From: Phaeacidiphilus oryzae TH49
GTDB taxonomy: Bacteria; Actinomycetota; Actinomycetes; Streptomycetales; Streptomycetaceae
Direction of reading: 5' to 3'
NCBI RefSeq assembly: GCF_000744815.1
Contig: NZ_JQMQ01000005.1
Location: 6,343,801-6,407,800, forward strand
Length of the DNA: 64,000 bases
This document shows, in pieces, positions 25,767-33,516 of the stretch; position 1 is the stretch's first letter; each line of letters starts with the position of its first letter. Both the position numbers and the translations under genes were made by a program. The notes beneath the pieces were generated by a model. The model had not been told where the DNA came from. It made no database searches and was given only the letters and a program-made list of their open reading frames with translations.

Positions 25767-26816
25767 ATGAGGTTTCGCCCGTCCCGCCTCCTGTCCGGGA
25801 GGGCCAGAGCCCTGGCCGTCACCGGCACCGCCGCCCTCGCGGCCGCCGCGCTGTCGGCGCTCGGCCTGGTCGTCCCGGCCGCCCCGGCGCAGGCCGCGTC
25901 CGCCCCGCCCCTGCCGCGACTCGACATCACCGGCGACTACGTCACCGGCGTCTCCTCCGGCGGCTTCATGGCCACCCAGCTCCAGGTCGCCTACTCGGCC
26001 ACCTTCAAGGGGGCCGGGATCGTCGCCGCCGGACCCTACGACTGCGGGCAGGGCACCGTCGTCGGCTTCGACGCCTGCGATCTGGGCATCGGCCTCGGCA
26101 CCCTGGAACAGCAGGCCGCCACCTGGTCGCAGCAGGGCCGCATCGACCCCGTCGCCGACCTTCAGGGGAAGCCGGTGTACACCTACCACGGCACTGCCGA
26201 CCCCGTGGTGAACTCGGCGGTCTCGGACGCCGGTGTGAGCTTCTACCAGCACTTCGGCGCCCGTACCACGTACCACGACACCGACCCCGCCGGGCACTCC
26301 TGGGTCACCCCGTACGGTCCGGTGGCCTGCTCGCTGACCTCGGCACCGTTCATGAACGACTGCGGGGACGACCCCGAGGGCGAGATGCTGCGCAGCTGGC
26401 TCGGCACCGTCGAGGCGCCCGACACCGGTGCCCCGCGGGGGACGCTGAGCCGGTTCGACCAGAACGGCTACGCTCCCGGCGGCTCGGCGCCCGCGCTCAG
26501 CATGGACACCACCGGGCAGGTCTACATTTCGCCGTCCTGCGCCGCCGGCGCGGCCTGCAAGCTGGTGGTCGCGCTGCACGGCTGCCTGTCCGGCCAGTAC
26601 CTGCTGGGCGACGAGTTCGCCCGGCTCGGCAACCTCGACACCTACGCCGACACCAACGACCTGGTGGTGCTGTATCCGCAGGCCATCGCGAGCACCCTGC
26701 CCTACAACCCGCAGGGCTGCTGGGACTGGTTCGGCTACGACGGCGCGGACTTCGCCCTGAAGAGCGCCCCGCAGATGCGTGCCATCACCGCGATGGTGCA
26801 CGCCCTCGGCGGCTGA
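25767..26816 (+). CDS. Secreted PHA (short-chain polyhydroxyalkanoate) depolymerase, type 2 catalytic domain
   Basis: This is an extracellular esterase of the PHB depolymerase family, 349 aa, with a Sec signal peptide (ARALAVTGTAALAAAALSAL, cleavage near AQAAS, residue ~45). The lipase box is close to the mature N-terminus as TGVSSGGFMA (G-x-S-x-G). This is the mark of the type 2 catalytic domain, where the nucleophile precedes the oxyanion region. The oxyanion HGC occurs late in VVALHGCLSGQYL, and catalytic Asp/His candidates are in YHGTADPVV and PAGHSWVTP. There is no substrate-binding or linker domain, so it may act on amorphous or oligomeric polyester. ATG 25767 is preferred over GTG 25758 (GGAG nine bases upstream). 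It is preceded by a TetR-controlled promoter. Its 3' end overlaps the end of a degraded integrase by 32 bases. Confidence 0.92.
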   Translation: MRFRPSRLLSGRARALAVTGTAALAAAALSALGLVVPAAPAQAASAPPLPRLDITGDYVTGVSSGGFMATQLQVAYSATFKGAGIVAAGPYDCGQGTVVGFDACDLGIGLGTLEQQAATWSQQGRIDPVADLQGKPVYTYHGTADPVVNSAVSDAGVSFYQHFGARTTYHDTDPAGHSWVTPYGPVACSLTSAPFMNDCGDDPEGEMLRSWLGTVEAPDTGAPRGTLSRFDQNGYAPGGSAPALSMDTTGQVYISPSCAAGAACKLVVALHGCLSGQYLLGDEFARLGNLDTYADTNDLVVLYPQAIASTLPYNPQGCWDWFGYDGADFALKSAPQMRAITAMVHALGG

Positions 26817-27708
26817 CCCGCAGGGCGAGGAGGGGCAGGCCGCGGCCGTCCGGGTCCAGCCGGGCGGTCGCGGCGGCGAAGAGCTCCGCGGCCCGGCGGT
26901 AGGACAGCCGGCCGCGGCCGGTCACCGGGCAGCGGTCGGCCGGCGGGGTGCTCGCGGGCGCGCGGCGGTCGGTGACGAAGACCGGGCCGGAGGCGCGGCC
27001 GAGCAGCAGCATCGGCAGCAGCCGGGCGGTTCCGGGGCCCCAGCGGACGGGCGGCGTACCGGCGTTGGGCCTGGTGCCGCGGCCCGGCAGGTCGAGGTGC
27101 TCGATGTCCAGGGCGAGCAGCCGGCCGACCGGCGCGCCGGACTCGTGGACGAGGTGCCAGAGCGTCAACTCGCGCAACGGGGCGGGGAGGGCGAGGGCGG
27201 CGCGGGCGGCGGTGGCGCGGGCGGCGGTGCGGGCATCCGCGGCCGGCTCGCCGGCGGGCCCGTCGGTCGGCCTCCGGGTGCTCAGGTGGTCCGTCGGTTC
27301 CGGCTCGGGCTCCCGCTCCGGCTCGGGTGGGGGCTTCGGCGCCTGTGCCGCGGCCGGGTCGACGGTCAGCCAGCCCTGCGCCCGCCACCAGGTCAACGCC
27401 GAGCGGAGGCAGGCCAGTTCGCGCCCCAGGGTGCGCCGGTCCACCTGCCCCGCGCGGATCCGTACGGCGGACCGGAGGCGTTCCTCGGCGCCGCCACCGT
27501 CCAGCAGCGCCAGCGGGAGAGTCGGCGGCACGGCTCCGCGGCGTTCGCGGCCGACCGGCGTGCCCCGGCCGACCAGCGGCCAGGCCAAGCCGGTCAGCGA
27601 GATCCGGTAGACGCGGGCGGAGGCGGCGCTCAGCACCGCGCTCGCCAGATACCGCTCGACGGCGGCGCCGTATTCCACCGGTACCGCAGTAAACGACTGG
27701 CTTCCCAT
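26785..27708 (-). pseudogene. Truncated tyrosine recombinase (integrase) remnant
   Basis: The 307-codon frame matches the N-terminal and middle parts of an actinobacterial site-specific integrase: core-binding segment AAVERYLASAVLSAASARVY, RELACLRSALTWWRAQGW, and catalytic-domain start LRELTLWHLVHESGAPVGRL followed by LDIEHLDLPGR and GRLSYRRAAELFAAAT. Catalytic parts are lost. The first Arg of the ETAAR-type block is not in place (ESGAPVGR). The point where HxLRH is expected reads LLALRVSRRG, and the frame then runs into the tail of the depolymerase gene, so the second Arg-His pair and the nucleophilic Tyr are absent. It starts at ATG 27708. A Pro/Glu-rich insertion (~residues 130-165) is also atypical. 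This is most likely a dead gene left by recombination or deletion. Confidence 0.75.
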
Positions 27709-27746
27709 CGGTCGGCAGCTCCTTCGGGTCTTCTCCGGCCAAGGGT

Positions 27747-27788
27747 ATCCACCAGTGGATTCGCAGTAAACGGACGGCATTTACCGCG
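27747..27788. repeat. Palindrome and inverted repeat upstream of the integrase remnant
   Basis: ATCCACCAGTGGAT (27747-27760) has 6-base perfect arms. It is followed by CGCAGTAAA (27762) and TTTACCGCG (27780), arms with one mismatch. The 11-mer CGCAGTAAACG also occurs at 27685-27695, just inside the integrase gene. The sites could be operator, recombination or attachment-related sequences. Confidence 0.4.
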
Positions 27789-27885
27789 GCTGCTGCCAGA
27801 ATTCGCCGAATTGATGCCGGAAGACTCAACTTCGCCGTTCCAGGGCCTTGCGCGGGGGTGGTCGGCGGGGGCAGATTCCCGAGGC

Positions 27886-29207
27886 ATGGACTCCCGTGGC
27901 CGCGCCCTGCGCCATCCCGCGTTCCGCCGCTTCCTGATCGGGCAGAGCACCTCGCTCCTCGGCAGCGGAATGAACACCGTCGGCACCGCCTTCGCCGTCC
28001 TCGCGCTGCCCGGCGGTGGGCCGGACGCCGTCGGCCTGGTGATGGCGGTGCGGATCGTCGCCGTGCTGGTGGTGCTGCTCCTCGGCGGGGTGCTCACGGA
28101 CCGGCTGGGCGCGCGGGCCGTGATGCTCGGCTCGGACGCGCTGCGGTTCGCCGCCCAGGGCGCCCTCGCCGCCCTCCTGCTGACCGGGGCGGCACGGCTC
28201 TGGGAGCTGGTGCTGCTCGCCGTCCTCCTCGGGGTGGGCGAGGGCGGCTTCGGGCCGGGCCTGACCGCGCTGGTGCCGGGACTCGTCCCCACCGCCGAGC
28301 TCACCAGGGCCAACTCGCTGCTGCAGATCGCCAAGGCGGTCGCCACGGTCGCCGGGCCGGGGCTGGCCGGACTGCTGGTGGCGGTCGCCGGCGCGGGGAC
28401 GGTGGTCGCCGCCGACGCCGCCAGCTACGGGGTGAGCGTGGTCGCGCTGTGGGGGCTGCGGACCGTGTCGCCGGCCGCCGGCACACTGCCCGGCCGCGCC
28501 GGGCTGGCGGCCGAACTGGTCTCCGGCTGGCGGGAGTTCGCGTCCCGGACCTGGCTGTGGGTGACCACCCTCCACATCGGTCTCTTCAACCTGCTGCTGT
28601 GGGCGCCCTTCCTGGTACTCGGTCCGGTCATCGCCGCCCGGCGGCTCGGCGGCGCGGGGGAGTGGGGGATCGTCCTCGCCGTCTACGGCGCGGGTTCCGT
28701 GGCCGGCGGGGTGGCGCTGCTGGGGCGGCGGCCCCGGCGGGCGCTCTTCTGGTCGATGGCGGCCTCGGCCGGCTGGGCGCTGCCGGCCGGGGCGCTCGCC
28801 CTGGGGCGGGCGGCGGCTGGGTGGTGGCGGCGGCGTTTCCGGCCGGGGTGGGCGCGGCGGTGTGCGGGACGCTGTCCAGCGCGGTCGTCCAGAGCGAGGT
28901 GCCGGCCGAGGTCCGGGGCCGGATCGGGGCGTTCGACGCGCTGGGGTCCTTCGCGCTGGGCCCCCTGGGGCTGGCACTGGCCGGGCCGGTCGCGGCGGCG
29001 GTGGGTGCGGGACGGCTGCTCGGGGCCGGTGTGCTCTGGCAGCTCTGCGCCGTCGCGGCGGTGCTGAGCGTACCCTCCGTACGCCGGCTGTCGGCGGCGC
29101 CGGCCGACCCCGTTGACCTTCCCCCTGGGGGAAGCCGCAGCATCGGCGGGGCCGGGCGGACGGGCCCGGCCCGAGGAGGAGCGGAGGACCCGGAATGGAG
29201 TGGCTGA
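27886..29207 (+). pseudogene. MFS exporter interrupted by a one-base frameshift
   Basis: This is a drug/siderophore-exporter-like permease (EntS/MFS_3 type) of about 440 aa in two frames. The first frame begins at ATG 27886 (DSRGRALRHPAFRRFLIGQS) and runs through ~10 helices to LPAGALALG at ~28806. The next frame continues WVVAAAFPAGVGAAVCGTLSS, VPAEVRGRIGAFDALGSFAL and the last helix to a stop at 29207. Homology switches inside CTGGGGCGGGCGG (28801-28813), and restoring one G in the G4 run (28803-28806) reads LGAGGGWVV in a single frame. It is therefore either a recent loss-of-function mutation or a sequencing error in a homopolymer. The intact gene would overlap the following MerR start by 13 bases, suggesting coupling. 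Confidence 0.8.
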
Positions 29208-29350
29208 CCATCGGGGCCTTCGCCAGGGCGTCCGGGCCGTCGCCCAAGGCGCTGCGGCTCTACGACGAACTGGAGCTGCTGAGCCCCGCCCGCGTCGACC
29301 CGCTGAACGGCTACCGCCGCTATCCGCCGGCCCAGTTGGAGCGCGCCCGG
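29195..29350 (+). pseudogene. MerR-family regulator stub (N-terminal ~52 codons only)
   Basis: ATG 29195, with GGAGG upstream, begins a normal MerR DNA-binding domain: [51 protein letters not shown]. After codon ~52 the similarity stops. The frame stays open to 29728 but there reads only the antisense of the convergent GNAT gene. A complete MerR protein should continue with a dimerisation helix and effector domain of 60-200 aa. A deletion has probably joined it to the GNAT 3' end. Its overlap with the MFS gene suggests it once regulated or was coupled to that exporter. Confidence 0.7.
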
Positions 29351-29979
29351 CTGACGAACCGGCCGAGCCGCGCCTCCAGGGCCGCCCGGCACTCCGGCCA
29401 CTCCTCCGCCGTGATGGAGAAGATCGCCGAGTCCCGCAGGCGGCCCTCCTCGCCCGGCGCCCAGGAGCGGGACCAGTTCCGCAGCACCCCTTCGAACCGC
29501 CCGCCGACCGCCTCGATGGCCGCTCGGGAACGGGCGTTGCGGGCGTCCGTCTTGAGGTCGATGCGGGCCACGCCCCAGCTCTCGAAGGCATGCCGGAACA
29601 GCAGGTACTTGGACTCGCTGTTGATCCCGGTGCCCTGCGCGGAGGCGGCGAGCCAGCTGAAGCCGACCTCGATCGCGGACAGCCGCTCCTCGCCGTCCGG
29701 CGCCGGCCAGAGCCGGGGGTCCCAGTAGGCGGTGGCGCCGACCGCCCGGCCGGAGGCCTGGTCGATCTGGGCGTAGGGGGCGAGCCGTCCCGTTGCCGCG
29801 CGGGCCAGTTGGGCGTCGATGTACCCGCTCACCTCGTCCGCGGCCGGCACCCAGGTGAACCGGTACGAGTCCCGGTCCTCCTCGGCCGCCTTCGCCAGCT
29901 CCGCCGCGTGCTCCGGCCGCAGCGGCTCCAGCCGCACCAGCGCCCCCTCCAGCAGCGGGTGCTCAAGCGCGAAACCCAT
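29320..29979 (-). CDS. GNAT-family N-acetyltransferase
   Basis: This is a RimJ/RimL-like acetyl-CoA-dependent acetyltransferase of 219 aa. Motifs: [19 protein letters not shown] at the N-terminus, [21 protein letters not shown] (partial: [17 protein letters not shown]; the Q-x-x-G-x-N acetyl-CoA loop region), [20 protein letters not shown] and [20 protein letters not shown]. The substrate could be a protein N-terminus, an amino acid or a toxin. ATG 29979 has GAGGGG upstream. The last ~10 residues ([10 protein letters not shown]) are encoded by bases antisense to the truncated MerR gene, so the natural C-terminus has probably been altered by the same deletion. The enzyme core is complete. Confidence 0.88.
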   Translation of the reverse strand: MGFALEHPLLEGALVRLEPLRPEHAAELAKAAEEDRDSYRFTWVPAADEVSGYIDAQLARAATGRLAPYAQIDQASGRAVGATAYWDPRLWPAPDGEERLSAIEVGFSWLAASAQGTGINSESKYLLFRHAFESWGVARIDLKTDARNARSRAAIEAVGGRFEGVLRNWSRSWAPGEEGRLRDSAIFSITAEEWPECRAALEARLGRFVSRARSNWAGG

Positions 29980-30326
29980 GGTCCCCCTCGCCGTCGTCCG
30001 CTTCCGCGCCGTTCGCGCTTCGTTCGCGCTCCGTGTGCGCTCGCGCTCGCGCCAGTCTTCCGCATCCGATGCCGCACCGTCGTACGATTTTCGCCGCTGC
30101 GACGGGCGTCGCCGTCCGCCGGCTCGCGTACGGCACCGAGCTGCCACACCTGCCTGGCGCAGGGCATCGGCCATGCGCCGGACGTCGGCCGGGGGCCGTG
30201 ACTTCGGCGCCTTGGAGCGGTCGCTGATGTGGCGTCAGTTCGTCGCCGGAGACTGCTGGTCGAAGGCGGCGGACCCGGCCGGCCGGGAGCGGGGAGGCCG
30301 AGCCGGGCCGGCCGGGGCCGCGCGCG
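29980..30326. other. Intergenic region without a clear gene
   Basis: There are 347 bases between the GNAT start and the SnoaL-like stop. A 10-mer CGTTCGCGCT is repeated at 30010 and 30021, followed by a GC/TC-rich run (to ~30050). The small AT-richer patch near 30084 (GTACGATTTTCG) may hold the GNAT promoter. Several frames are open, but none has a convincing start or family resemblance. Confidence 0.4.
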
Positions 30327-30776
30327 TCAGGGGCGTCCGGCCGGCGGCAGCAGCCCGAGTTGGCGCAGCTGGGTGAGGGCGTCCACGACCCCGCGGATCT
30401 CGGTGATCCGGCCGTCGGCGACGCGGAGGATGAAGATCTCGCCGTAGTCGACGGTCCGCCCGGTGGCCGGCAGGCCCTGGAACTCGCCGCTGTGGGTGCC
30501 GGTCACCCGGTTCCGGGAGACCACCCGGTCGCCCTCAGCGACCGTCTCCTCGATGGAGACGTGGATGTCGGGGAAGGCCCGCAGCAGGGTCTCCCAGACC
30601 AGCTTCAGCGCCTCCCGCCCCGACAGTCCGCCGATCGGCACCGGTGGGTGGAAGTCCACGTCCGGCGCGACGAACTCGTCCATCGCCTTCGCCAGGACCT
30701 CCGGGTCCCCGCTGTTGGTCGCGGCATGGAACCGCTCGAGCAATTCGATGGTGGCTGCTGTGCCGGTAGCGGACAT
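30327..30776 (-). CDS. SnoaL-like/NTF2-fold polyketide-cyclase-type protein
   Basis: This is a 149-aa cone-shaped NTF2-fold protein (SnoaL-like, ester cyclase group). Typical pieces: ELLERFHAATNSGDPEVLAKA, FVAPDVDFHPPVPIGG, LKLVWETLLRAFPDIHVSIE, GDRVVSRNRVTGTHSG and VDYGEIFILRVADGRITEI. True SnoaL enzymes close aromatic polyketide rings, but most members outside such clusters have unknown roles. No polyketide synthase is nearby, so a biosynthetic role is doubtful. It is divergent from the enoyl-reductase-like gene across 227 bases. Confidence 0.9.
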   Translation of the reverse strand: MSATGTAATIELLERFHAATNSGDPEVLAKAMDEFVAPDVDFHPPVPIGGLSGREALKLVWETLLRAFPDIHVSIEETVAEGDRVVSRNRVTGTHSGEFQGLPATGRTVDYGEIFILRVADGRITEIRGVVDALTQLRQLGLLPPAGRP

Positions 30777-31003
30777 GGTCCCGATCCTTCGCTCCGTGCG
30801 ATGCCGAACGGCCTGACACCCCTACGACGGGACAGCCCCCGGAAATGTGACGGACCGGCCCGCCGGGCGGCACGGTTCCCGCCCCACAAGCACCGCTTCG
30901 CCCGGCTGGCCAGACTGGCAACTCCGGCGGTTGACGGGCATATCGGGCTTGCGTAGCTTCGGCCGCGAAGCTGCGTCCCCCAGGTAAGGGAAGCGGGTGG
31001 GTG

Positions 31004-32119
31004 ATGACCTCGTCGCCGCTCTTCGCCGTGTACGGAGCCACCGGGCACACCGGTCGGCTGGTCGTCTCGCGGCTGCGCGAACTGGGGCGGGAGGTGCTGC
31101 TGTCCGGGCGCGACTCACCCGGCCTGCGGCAGCTCGGCGCCCGGCTGGAGGCACCGGTACTGGCGGCCGGGGTCGAGGACGCACCCGCGCTGCGCCGACT
31201 CGCCGAGCGGGCCGATGTGGTGGTGCACTGCGCCGGTCCGTTCTCGGTGACCGGTGCCCCGGTGGCGGCCGCCGCGGCGGAGGCCGGCTGCGGCTATGTC
31301 GACCACGGGCTCGAACCCCACCATGTGAAGCGGGTCTTCGACACCCTGCAGGCGCCCGCGCAGCGCTCCGGCGCGGTGCTGGTGCCCGGGCTCAGCTTCT
31401 ACGGCGGGTTCGGGGACCTGCTGGCCGGGGCGGTCGCCCACGGGCTCCCCGAGGTGGAGCGGGTGGTGATCGGGTACGCGGTGTCCGGCTGGCGGCTGAC
31501 CGCCGCCGCCAAGGCGACCGCGAGCCAGCTCTTCGCCGAGACCCAGCGGATCACCTTCCAGGACGGCGTGCTCCACACCGGCTATGTGGAGCCTCGCACC
31601 GCCGTCTTCGCCTTCCCGCCGCCGCTCGGGCCCCGTCAGGTGATCACCCCGATGCCGTTCTTCGAGCCGATCACCGTGCCCCGGCACACCCCCGCCCGCG
31701 CGGTGGACGTCCAGCTCACCGAGTCCACCTTCCAGGAGCCCGGCACCTTCGAGAGCGAGGAGATGGGCGACGAGGAGCGGGCCCAGAGCACGTTCACGGT
31801 GGCGGTGCACGTGGACGCGGGACCCGGCGGAGGGGGGCCGGACGGCGGCGGAAGGCCCGTCCGGCCGGACGGCGCGCCCGCCGTGATCTCCGGGCACCTC
31901 GACGGCCGGGACCTGTGGCGGGCCGCCGCCCTCGCCTCCGTCGAGGGCGCCATCCGGCTCGCCGAGGGCCGCGGCCCGGGCAAGAGCGGGGTGTCCAGCC
32001 CGGCCGAGGCCTGGGAGCCCCGCGAGCTGCTGCGGTCGCTGGAGGCGGCGGGCGCGTTCCGGCTGCATCTGGCACCCGCGGCCGGGGTCGCGCCCGGGAC
32101 CGGGGGAGGCGAGCGGTGA
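31004..32119 (+). CDS. Saccharopine dehydrogenase/trans-acting enoyl reductase-like protein
   Basis: This is a 371-aa NAD(P)-binding protein. The Rossmann loop FAVYGATGHTGRLVVSRLRE is followed by VVVHCAGPFSVTGAPVAAAA and CGYVDHGLEPHHVKRVFDTL, features of the saccharopine-dehydrogenase-like family that includes the trans-acting enoyl reductase of mycobacterial phthiocerol synthesis. A middle region contains YGGFGDLLAG and a late GFRLHL-like strand. The substrate is not evident and there is no polyketide context. ATG 31004 is used (GTG 31001 immediately before is an alternative). It overlaps the next gene by four bases (GTGA), so both are translated as a coupled pair. Confidence 0.85.
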   Translation: MTSSPLFAVYGATGHTGRLVVSRLRELGREVLLSGRDSPGLRQLGARLEAPVLAAGVEDAPALRRLAERADVVVHCAGPFSVTGAPVAAAAAEAGCGYVDHGLEPHHVKRVFDTLQAPAQRSGAVLVPGLSFYGGFGDLLAGAVAHGLPEVERVVIGYAVSGWRLTAAAKATASQLFAETQRITFQDGVLHTGYVEPRTAVFAFPPPLGPRQVITPMPFFEPITVPRHTPARAVDVQLTESTFQEPGTFESEEMGDEERAQSTFTVAVHVDAGPGGGGPDGGGRPVRPDGAPAVISGHLDGRDLWRAAALASVEGAIRLAEGRGPGKSGVSSPAEAWEPRELLRSLEAAGAFRLHLAPAAGVAPGTGGGER

Positions 32120-33024
32120 CGACGGCCGGTCGGACGGACCCGGACGGGCCGGTGCTGGTCACCGGGGCGGCCGGTGGGCAGCAGGGGTCGACTGGTCGAC
32201 ATGTCGTCAGGATCCTGCTGGAGCGCGGCCGTTCGGTACGGGCGCTGGTGCATCACGAGGACGAGCGCGCGGCCGCACTGGCCAAGCTCGGCGCGGAGGT
32301 CGTGGTGGGCGACCTCCGGGAGATCCAGGACACCCGGCGGGCGATGCGCGGGGTGCGCAGCGCCTACTTCACCTACCCCGTGACGGACGGGCTGCTGGAG
32401 GCCACCGGCGCGTTCGCGGCCGCGGCCCGCGAGGAGGGCGTCCAACGGGTCGTCGAGACCTCCCAGCTGGCCGCCGACCCGGACGCCGGCACGCCGCGGA
32501 TGCGCCAGCACTGGGTGTCCGAGCAGGTCTTCGACTGGGCCGGGGTGGGCGCCGTCCACCTCCGCGCGGCGGTGTTCTTCGAGAACCTGGACTTCCTGCT
32601 GCGGGCCGGCGGCGAGGGCTCGGAGCTGCGGATGCCGCTCGGTCCCGGCGGCACCGTGCTGCCCCTGGTGGCGGGCGAGGACGTGGCGCGGGTGGCGGCC
32701 GGCCTGCTGGGCCACCCGCGGGCGGAGCCGCCCGGCTCGGTGGTGCTGCTGGTGGGCGAGGTGCTGACGGTCGGTCAGGTGGTGCAGACGTACAGCGGGT
32801 TCGGGCCCCGGCACGTCCGCTATGTGGACGTACCGCCGAAGACCTGGCGCCGGCAGGCGGAGGCGATCTACCGGGACGAGCACACCGTCGACCACCTCGA
32901 CCATCTCTGGGCCCTGTTCCGCGCGATCGACGCCCACCACGAGCTCTACCACGTCACCCCGACGATCGAGACCCTGGGCGGCCGCCTGCCGATCCGCCTC
33001 GCGGACTTCGTCGCGGGGGGCTGA
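32116..33024 (+). CDS. NmrA/atypical SDR-family NAD(P)-binding protein
   Basis: This is a 302-aa atypical short-chain dehydrogenase of the NmrA type. The N-terminus has VLVTGAAGGQQGSTGRHVVR (a modified glycine-rich loop), then RSVRALVHHEDERAAALAKL, VVVGDLREIQDTRRAMRGV, a family-typical VQRVVETSQLAADPDAGTP and FFENLDFLLRAG. Such proteins act as redox sensors or reductases; the active Tyr-x-x-x-Lys is not evident, which is usual in this branch. The start is GTG 32116 with GGGGGAGGCGAGC upstream, overlapping the previous stop. It is co-transcribed with the enoyl-reductase-like gene. Confidence 0.87.
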   Translation: MTTAGRTDPDGPVLVTGAAGGQQGSTGRHVVRILLERGRSVRALVHHEDERAAALAKLGAEVVVGDLREIQDTRRAMRGVRSAYFTYPVTDGLLEATGAFAAAAREEGVQRVVETSQLAADPDAGTPRMRQHWVSEQVFDWAGVGAVHLRAAVFFENLDFLLRAGGEGSELRMPLGPGGTVLPLVAGEDVARVAAGLLGHPRAEPPGSVVLLVGEVLTVGQVVQTYSGFGPRHVRYVDVPPKTWRRQAEAIYRDEHTVDHLDHLWALFRAIDAHHELYHVTPTIETLGGRLPIRLADFVAGG

Positions 33025-33038
33025 GCGCGAGGGGTCCC

Positions 33039-33059
33039 GTAGCCCGTAGCCCGTAGCCC
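33039..33059. repeat. Tandem 7-mer GTAGCCC x3
   Basis: Three exact GTAGCCC units run head to tail between the NmrA-like gene and the next small membrane protein. The run sits next to the ribosome binding site of the latter. Confidence 0.8.
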
Positions 33060-33072
33060 GGTTGGGAGGGCG

Positions 33073-33516
33073 ATGGGGCCGCGGGCAGCGGCGCGCGGAC
33101 GGCTGATCCGCGTCCTCGGGGCGCTCTACCTGCTGATCGGCATCGGGGTGATCGCGGCCGCCGTCGTGGTCGCGCGGAACCCCTCGCCCGACGTCGTGGG
33201 AGCGGCGACGCTGGGGATCGTCGTCCTCGGACTGGTGCTGGGGTTGCTGACCGGCCTGGGCGGGGTGTTCTGGATCCTCGGCCGGTACCAGGCCGGGGTC
33301 CTCGCCCTGTGGCTGCCGGCGAGCCTGGTCGGACTGATCGGCGCCGGGAACGCGGCCTATGGCGTCCGACGGCGACGGGCGACCGGACCGGCGGCGGTAG
33401 TGGCGGCCCAGTGTCAGTTGAAGGCCACCCGCTCCAGCCAGAAGTCGAGGAACTCCGCGTCCCCGAGGACCTTCGTCGGCGGCCGGCCCGGGGTGTCGGC
33501 GGCTCGCCTGCGGTAG
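33073..33516 (+). CDS. Small membrane protein, function unknown
   Basis: I do not recognise this 147-aa protein. It has three likely membrane helices (LGALYLLIGIGVIAAAVVVA, ~20-40; LGIVVLGLVLGLLTGLGGVF, ~47-68; VLALWLPASLVGLIGAGNAA, ~76-96) and a basic end. After residue ~110 the frame runs antisense to the mycothiol-dependent gene, so the last third is probably not conserved. GGGAGGGCG precedes ATG 33073. The 3' overlap of 103 bases with a convergent gene is unusually long, so a lost stop codon or a simple read-through frame is possible. Confidence 0.6.
   Translation: MGPRAAARGRLIRVLGALYLLIGIGVIAAAVVVARNPSPDVVGAATLGIVVLGLVLGLLTGLGGVFWILGRYQAGVLALWLPASLVGLIGAGNAAYGVRRRRATGPAAVVAAQCQLKATRSSQKSRNSASPRTFVGGRPGVSAARLR

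Noticed and set aside
28795-28820. Programmed frameshift or phase variation in the MFS gene
   Set aside because: The G4 run is short and there is no slippery heptamer or stimulating structure; a simple mutation or sequence error is more likely.
30327-30776. SnoaL-like gene as part of an aromatic polyketide cluster
   Set aside because: No ketosynthase, acyl carrier protein or tailoring genes are nearby.
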